From contig JANQAI010000011.1 of assembly GCA_024707145.1 (NCBI GenBank), positions 558,001 through 622,000 on the forward strand: a stretch of DNA of 64,000 nt, given 5' to 3'. Below the pieces are notes generated by a model, which did not search any database, was not told where the DNA came from, and saw only the letters and a program-made list of their open reading frames with translations. Positions 59,707 to 64,000 of this stretch are shown piece after piece. Each line of letters opens with the position of its first letter. The stretch's first letter is position 1. Origin of the DNA: Magnetospirillum sp. (GTDB taxonomy: Bacteria; Pseudomonadota; Alphaproteobacteria; Rhodospirillales; Magnetospirillaceae). The translations under genes and the position numbers were made by a program.

Positions 59707-60406
59707 CTATCCCCGTGTCACTTTCGCCGTAAACCGATAGCCATGCCCCCGGCAGGTTTCGATCAGGCTCGGGGGACAGTTTCTTGCGCAGGCGGCTGAT
59801 CAGGATGTCGATGCTGCGCGGGCCGGCTTCGGTTTCGGCCGATCCCACCGCATCCATCAACTGGTCGCGGCTCTGCATGCGGCCGGCGCGGCCGGCCAGC
59901 ACCGACAGCAGGTCGAATTCCGCCGGAGTCAGCTCCAGGGGGCGTCCCAGGCTGTCGGCCACCACCCGCTCCACACCGTCCAGCGTCCAGCCGGCGAAGG
60001 CCAGGCGGTTGGGGTTGCCGCCGGTGGCGGGCGGCCCGCGCCGTTCCAGCACGTTCTTGATGCGGGCCAGCAGCTCTCGGGGGTAGACCGGCTTGGGCAG
60101 GTAGTCGTCGGCGCCGATCTCCAGCCCCAGGGCGCGGTCGTCGGGGGCGCCGCGCTCGGTCACCATGATGATGCCGGCCTGGGGGTGGCGGGCGCGCAAG
60201 TCCCGCGCCAGCGCCATGCCGTCGCCGTCGGGCAGGTTCACGTCCAGCAGGACCAGGTCCAGGCCGCCGTGCCGCAGCCACGACTTCAGGCCGGCCGCGT
60301 CCTCGGTCTCGTCCACCCGATAGCCCGCCTTGGCAAGACAGGCGGTGATGACCGCGCGCACCGCCGGATCGTCATCCACCACAAGGATATGCGTTCTGCT
60401 CGGCAT
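59707..60406 (-). CDS. TorR-like OmpR-family response regulator (frameshifted)
   Basis: About 233 residues: receiver (ILVVDDDPAVRAVIT, LVLLDVNLPDGDG, KPVY) and winged-helix domain (LTPAEFDLLSVLAGRAG, SIDILISRLRKKLSPE). The recognition end LIETCRGHGYRF and the stop at 59707 appear only if GAGCCTG (CAGGCTC on the plus strand, 59764-59770) is read as GAGCTG. Start ATG 60406. Convergent with its presumed kinase at 56963 and divergent from urtA, so the 447-base AT-rich gap is its obvious target. Confidence 0.85.
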
Positions 60407-60682
60407 GGTCTTCCGTCCAGGCTCACTGGAAAAATACCAGAAACAAGGCCCACGTATAGTCCGACCGGTCAACCCCGTCCTATCCGTGTGCCGGCTGCCG
60501 AAAAGGCATTGCTGGTCAAAGTCGTTTTGTAGTATATAGAAATAAATTAGAAACACTTTCATCGTTCATATGATTAAAAAATGTGCATACCGTAGATATC
60601 GCCTGAAGTGTAATGGATTGGCTGATTATTTGGTGTTTCATGTATGTTGTGATGGTACCGATGCGGCCGATTTTGATTGGGT

Positions 60683-60697
60683 GATTAATTTTTAATC
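60683..60697. promoter_or_regulatory. Palindrome GATTAA-TTT-TTAATC, candidate activator site
   Basis: Perfect 6-bp inverted repeat with a three-base spacer, centred about 125 bases upstream of the expected transcription start, a normal position for a sigma-54 enhancer site. The binding protein is unknown. Confidence 0.5.
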
Positions 60698-60794
60698 GCC
60701 ATATGATTATTTGATTGCCGCCAGCTTGACGGATTTGTGCGTCAAAGTCGGTGGCTCAGCGTTAAAATCATTGAGTGTCAATGGCTTGTGTCGG

Positions 60795-60811
60795 TTGGCC
60801 CGGCCCTTGCC
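60795..60811 (+). promoter_or_regulatory. Sigma-54 promoter of the urt operon
   Basis: TTGGCCCGGCCCTTGCC keeps the invariant GG (60797-60798) and GC (60809-60810) with ten bases between and differs from TGGCACGN4TTGC by one base. The expected start would be near 60822, leaving a leader of about 30 bases with a GGGGGAC ribosome site before urtA. Sigma-54 control fits nitrogen-regulated urea uptake. Confidence 0.75.
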
Positions 60812-60853
60812 TATGTTCCCCGCATCGTCAACGTCTCGCACGGGGGACACCCA

Positions 60854-62134
60854 ATGAAACTCATCCGGGCTCTTGGCGCCGGCCTGCTGGCCGCCGCTTC
60901 CTTCCTGCCCTTCGCCACGGCACAGGCTGCCGACGACACCATCAAGGTGGGCGTGCTGCATTCGCTGTCGGGCACCATGGCGATTTCCGAAACCACCCTG
61001 AAGGACACCGTCCTGATGATGGTGGAGGACATCAACAAGAAGGGTGGCCTGCTCGGCAAGAAGGTCGAGGCGGTGGTGGTCGACCCCGCCTCCAACTGGC
61101 CGCTGTTCGCCGAGAAGGCGCGCGAACTGCTGGAGAAGGAGAAGGTGGCCGCGGTGTTCGGCTGTTGGACCTCGGTGTCGCGCAAGTCGGTGCTGCCGGT
61201 GTTCGAGCAGCTCAACGGCCTGCTGTTCTATCCGGTCCAGTACGAGGGCGAGGAAAGCTCGCGCAACGTCTTCTACACCGGCGCCGCGCCCAATCAGCAG
61301 GCCATCCCGGCGGTGGACTACCTGATGAGCAAGGACGGCGGCGAGGTCAAGCGCTGGGTGCTGGCCGGCACCGATTACGTCTATCCGCGCACCACCAACA
61401 AGATCCTTGAGGCCTATCTCAAGAGCAAGGGCGTGAAGCAGGAAGACATCCTGGTCAACTACACGCCGTTCGGCCATTCCGACTGGCAGACCATCGTCGC
61501 CGACATCAAGAAGTTCGCCTCGGCCGGCAAGAAGACCGCCGTCGTCTCCACCATCAACGGCGATGCCAACGTGCCGTTCTACAAGGAGCTGGCCAACCAG
61601 GGCATCAAGGCCGATCAGATCCCCGTCGTCGCCTTCTCGGTGGGCGAGGAGGAACTGGCCGGCATCGACACCAGGAACCTGGTGGGCCACCTGGCCGCCT
61701 GGAACTACTTCCAGTCGGTGAAGACGCCCGAGAACGACGCCTTCATCAAGCAGTGGCAGGCCTTCATCAAGAACCCCAAGCGCGTCACCAACGACCCCAT
61801 GGAAGCCACCTATATCGGCTTCAAGATGTGGACCCAGGCGGTCCAGCAGGCCGGCACCACTAACGTGGACGCGGTGCGCCAGGCCATGTACGGCCAGAAG
61901 GTCAAGAACCTGACCGGCGGCATCGCGGTGATGAACACCAACCATCACCTGTCCAAGCCGGTGTTCATCGGCGAGATCCAGGCCGACGGCCAGCTCCAGA
62001 CCGTGTGGAAGACCAAGGACGTCATCAAGGCCGACGCCTGGAGCCCCTACATCCCCGAAAGCGCCAAGCTGAAGGCCGACTGGAGCTATCCATGGGTCTG
62101 CGGCAACTGCGCGGAAGCCAAGTTCAAGATGTAG
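60854..62134 (+). CDS. urtA: Urea ABC transporter substrate-binding protein UrtA
   Basis: 426 residues with a signal peptide (MKLIRALGAGLLAAASFLPF, cleaved near AQA). UrtA signatures: [66 protein letters not shown] and the C-terminal YPWVCGNCAEAKF. Periplasmic, high-affinity urea capture for UrtBCDE. First gene of urtABC, behind a sigma-54 promoter. Start ATG 60854 is supported by the GGGGGAC site. Confidence 0.95.
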   Translation: MKLIRALGAGLLAAASFLPFATAQAADDTIKVGVLHSLSGTMAISETTLKDTVLMMVEDINKKGGLLGKKVEAVVVDPASNWPLFAEKARELLEKEKVAAVFGCWTSVSRKSVLPVFEQLNGLLFYPVQYEGEESSRNVFYTGAAPNQQAIPAVDYLMSKDGGEVKRWVLAGTDYVYPRTTNKILEAYLKSKGVKQEDILVNYTPFGHSDWQTIVADIKKFASAGKKTAVVSTINGDANVPFYKELANQGIKADQIPVVAFSVGEEELAGIDTRNLVGHLAAWNYFQSVKTPENDAFIKQWQAFIKNPKRVTNDPMEATYIGFKMWTQAVQQAGTTNVDAVRQAMYGQKVKNLTGGIAVMNTNHHLSKPVFIGEIQADGQLQTVWKTKDVIKADAWSPYIPESAKLKADWSYPWVCGNCAEAKFKM

Positions 62135-62146
62135 GACCGTTCCCCT

Positions 62147-62226
62147 CTCTCGTCATTCCTGCGCGAGCGGGAAGCCATGGCCGGTGCACCACCATGGACC
62201 CCCGCTTTCGCGGGGGTGACGGAGAG
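62147..62226. repeat. Intergenic inverted repeat between urtA and urtB
   Basis: Arms CTCTCGTCATTCCTGCGCGA... (62147-62180) and CCATGGACCCCCGCTTTCGC... ending GGAGAG (62192-62226) are imperfect reverse complements and end in CCATGG at the centre. Same family as 6998-7104. In the middle of the urt operon it may lower expression of urtBC relative to urtA, as transcript-stabilising or attenuating palindromes do. Confidence 0.65.
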
Positions 62227-62252
62227 GGGCTACGCCGTTCGGGAGTTTGCCC

Positions 62253-63836
62253 GTGAAAGCTTTGACCTTCCTCCTTGCCCTGCTGGCCTGTCTGGCCGGT
62301 TCGCCCGCCTTCGCCGATGATTACGCCGACGCCGTGCGCGGGCTGAACGCCGACAGCTTCGCCGGCAAGATCGACGCCGCCGAGAAGCTGGCCGCCCTGG
62401 GCGACGGCCGCGCCGCTTTGGTGCTGGAGGCCATGGCCGACGGCCGCCTGTATGCCGACGCCGATGGCGCCATCCTGGTGGAGAAGGACGGCGCCTATGT
62501 GGATGCGGTCACCCTGGAGCCTGCGGCTGGCGGTGGCGCCTCCGCCATTACCGTCAACAACCGCCTGCGTGGCGCATTACGGGCCGCCGCTGCCCGGCTG
62601 GGGCTGTTCAGCCCCGACGCGGCGCAGCGCCTGCGCGCCGCCCAGTCGGTGCTGGCCTCGCCCGATTCCTCCGCCGCCGAGATGGTGCGCAAGGCCTTGG
62701 CCGGCGAAGGCGATCCGCAGATCAAGGCGCTGCTGACCCTGGCGGTGGCCCATCTCGATCTGTCCGATGCCGATCCCGCCCGGCGCAAGGCGGCCGTTGC
62801 CGCCCTGGCCGATTCCTCGGACCCGCAGGTGCGCGGCGAACTGCAGCGACTGGTGGAACGCGAGGCCGACCCGCAGGTCAGGGCCGCCGCCGAGAAGGCG
62901 GTTTCCGCCATCGATTTCCGCCTGCGGCTGGTCAATGTGGGCGCCAACATCTTCCAGGGCTTCAGCCTGGGCAGCGTGCTGCTGCTGGCCGCCATCGGCC
63001 TAGCCGTTACCTTCGGCGTCATGGGCGTCATCAACATGGCCCATGGCGAGATGATCATGCTGGGCGCCTATACCGCCTTCGTGGTGCAGGAGCTGTTCCG
63101 CGCCTTCCTGCCCGCCTCGGTGGGTGGGCTCTATCTGCCGGTGGCGGTGCCGGTGGCCTTCGTCGTCACCTTCGCCGTCGGCGTGGCGCTGGAGCGCACC
63201 GTCATCCGCTTCCTCTACGGCCGCCCGCTGGAAACCATGCTGGCCACCTGGGGCATCTCGCTGATGCTGCAGCAACTGGTGCGCTCCATCTTCGGCGCCT
63301 CCAACCGCGAGGTCGCCAATCCCGCCTGGATGACCGGCGGCATCGACCTGATCGGCGGGTTCACCCTGACCTACAACCGCGTCGTCATCATCGGCTTCTG
63401 CCTGGCCGTGCTGGCCGCCCTGGCGGCGCTACTGCGCTGGTCGCGCTTCGGCCTGTTCATGCGCGCCGTCACCCAGAACCGATCCATGGCCTCGGCCATG
63501 GGCATCCCCACCGGCCGCGTCGATGCCGCCACCTTCGGCCTGGGTTCAGGCATCGCCGGCATGGCCGGGGTGGCGCTCAGCCAGATCGGCAATGTCAGCC
63601 CCAACCTGGGCCAGGGCTACATCGTCGATTCGTTCATGGTGGTGGTGTTCGGCGGCGTCGGCTCGCTGTGGGGCACCCTGGTGGGCGCCCTGTCGTTGGG
63701 CTTGGTCAACAAGGTGCTGGAACCCTATGCCGGGGCCATGCTGGGCAAGATCCTGGTGCTGGTCTTCATCATCCTGTTCATCCAGAAACGTCCGCGCGGG
63801 CTGTTCGCCCTCAAGGGCCGTTCGGTCGAGAGTTGA
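62253..63836 (+). CDS. urtB: Urea ABC transporter permease UrtB
   Basis: About 527 residues. GTG start at 62253 behind GGGAG (a TTG two codons earlier is open too). A signal peptide and a ~210-residue periplasmic helical-repeat region (LADSSDPQVRGELQRLVEREADPQVR), as in long UrtB proteins, precede a LivH-type permease with about eight helices (GVMGVINMAHGEMIMLGAYTAF, ATWGISLMLQQLVR, VVVFGGVGSLWGTLVGAL). It moves urea across the inner membrane with UrtC. Confidence 0.94.
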   Translation: MKALTFLLALLACLAGSPAFADDYADAVRGLNADSFAGKIDAAEKLAALGDGRAALVLEAMADGRLYADADGAILVEKDGAYVDAVTLEPAAGGGASAITVNNRLRGALRAAAARLGLFSPDAAQRLRAAQSVLASPDSSAAEMVRKALAGEGDPQIKALLTLAVAHLDLSDADPARRKAAVAALADSSDPQVRGELQRLVEREADPQVRAAAEKAVSAIDFRLRLVNVGANIFQGFSLGSVLLLAAIGLAVTFGVMGVINMAHGEMIMLGAYTAFVVQELFRAFLPASVGGLYLPVAVPVAFVVTFAVGVALERTVIRFLYGRPLETMLATWGISLMLQQLVRSIFGASNREVANPAWMTGGIDLIGGFTLTYNRVVIIGFCLAVLAALAALLRWSRFGLFMRAVTQNRSMASAMGIPTGRVDAATFGLGSGIAGMAGVALSQIGNVSPNLGQGYIVDSFMVVVFGGVGSLWGTLVGALSLGLVNKVLEPYAGAMLGKILVLVFIILFIQKRPRGLFALKGRSVES

Positions 63837-63847
63837 GGAGGCCCGCC

Positions 63848-64000
63848 ATGCGATCCTTGCCCACCCGCTTTTTGTCCGCCCGCTTCCTCGCCACCCACGA
63901 CCGCCGCCTGTGGCTGGGCCTGGGCGCCGGCGCCGTGCTCTTCCTGGTGGTGGTGCCGCTGCTCAACCTGGCGGTCCCGGCCGGCTCGCCCCTGCATCTG
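63848..64000 (+). CDS. urtC: Urea ABC transporter permease UrtC (partial, runs off window)
   Basis: Only the first 51 codons are visible (MRSLPTRFLSARFLATHDRR, then a hydrophobic segment LGLGAGAVLFLVVVPLLNLA). Start ATG 63848 with GAGGAGG upstream, 11 bases after urtB. Position and N-terminus fit the second LivM-type urea permease. The rest, and presumably urtDE, lie beyond base 64000. Confidence 0.85.
   Translation, partial: MRSLPTRFLSARFLATHDRRLWLGLGAGAVLFLVVVPLLNLAVPAGSPLHL

Larger units (their letters stand above)
60407..60853. other. AT-rich regulatory region upstream of urtA
   Basis: 447 bases without a gene, strikingly AT-rich (about 60530-60780) against a GC-rich background. It holds a perfect 15-bp palindrome GATTAA-TTT-TTAATC (60683-60697) and a sigma-54 promoter near the urtA end. 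The stretch between would bind enhancer proteins such as NtrC or the TorR-like regulator, and may be intrinsically curved. Confidence 0.7.

Overview
High-GC, densely packed DNA that reads as an alphaproteobacterial chromosome, most like Magnetospirillum/Phaeospirillum or another Rhodospirillaceae. The case rests on gene content: several c-type cytochromes, an SHP/DHC cytochrome operon, very many chemotaxis, two-component and c-di-GMP genes, and a urea ABC operon. The genus is an inference; no marker gene is present.

Layout. 0-7 kb: end of an RND efflux pair, a stand-alone phenylacetate-CoA ligase, a membrane diguanylate cyclase, a RidA protein and two small exported cytochromes c. 7-15.4 kb: a CZB chemoreceptor, then a divergent locus with PepSY protein, OmpR-type regulator and histidine kinase on one side, and a small membrane protein, a cytochrome b-SHP fusion and a diheme cytochrome (DHC) on the other, followed by a CHASE histidine kinase. 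15.4-21.4 kb: an RTX-repeat protein, a divergent Mpl-like ligase/LD-carboxypeptidase pair for murein recycling, and a Crp-family regulator co-oriented with a diheme cytochrome c peroxidase. The peroxidase diverges from an exported isochorismatase-family hydrolase across two matching palindromes.

21.5-42 kb is a signalling region: PhnD-like binding protein coupled to GGDEF-EAL, an EAL-CBS-GGDEF protein, a hybrid kinase with receiver, a binding protein-chemoreceptor-HPt-HD-GYP operon, a REC-kinase/REC/hybrid-kinase operon and a sugar-type binding protein. 42-55.6 kb is an iron- or substrate-uptake region: lipoprotein esterase, FecI/FecR, TonB-ExbD-ExbB, an STN-containing TonB-dependent receptor, a periplasmic M16 peptidase, an ABC ATPase with permease, and a partner membrane protein. 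Two Fur-like boxes precede it. 55.6-64 kb: a membrane-anchored UrtA-like sensor protein, a TorS-like hybrid kinase and a TorR-like regulator next to urtA-urtB-urtC, which has a good sigma-54 promoter.

Quality note. About fifteen genes carry single frameshifts that conserved domains cross intact. Most lie in G or C runs; five have extra bases at an AGCT core. They look more like sequence errors than decay, so I annotate these genes as whole CDS spans and give the breakpoints.
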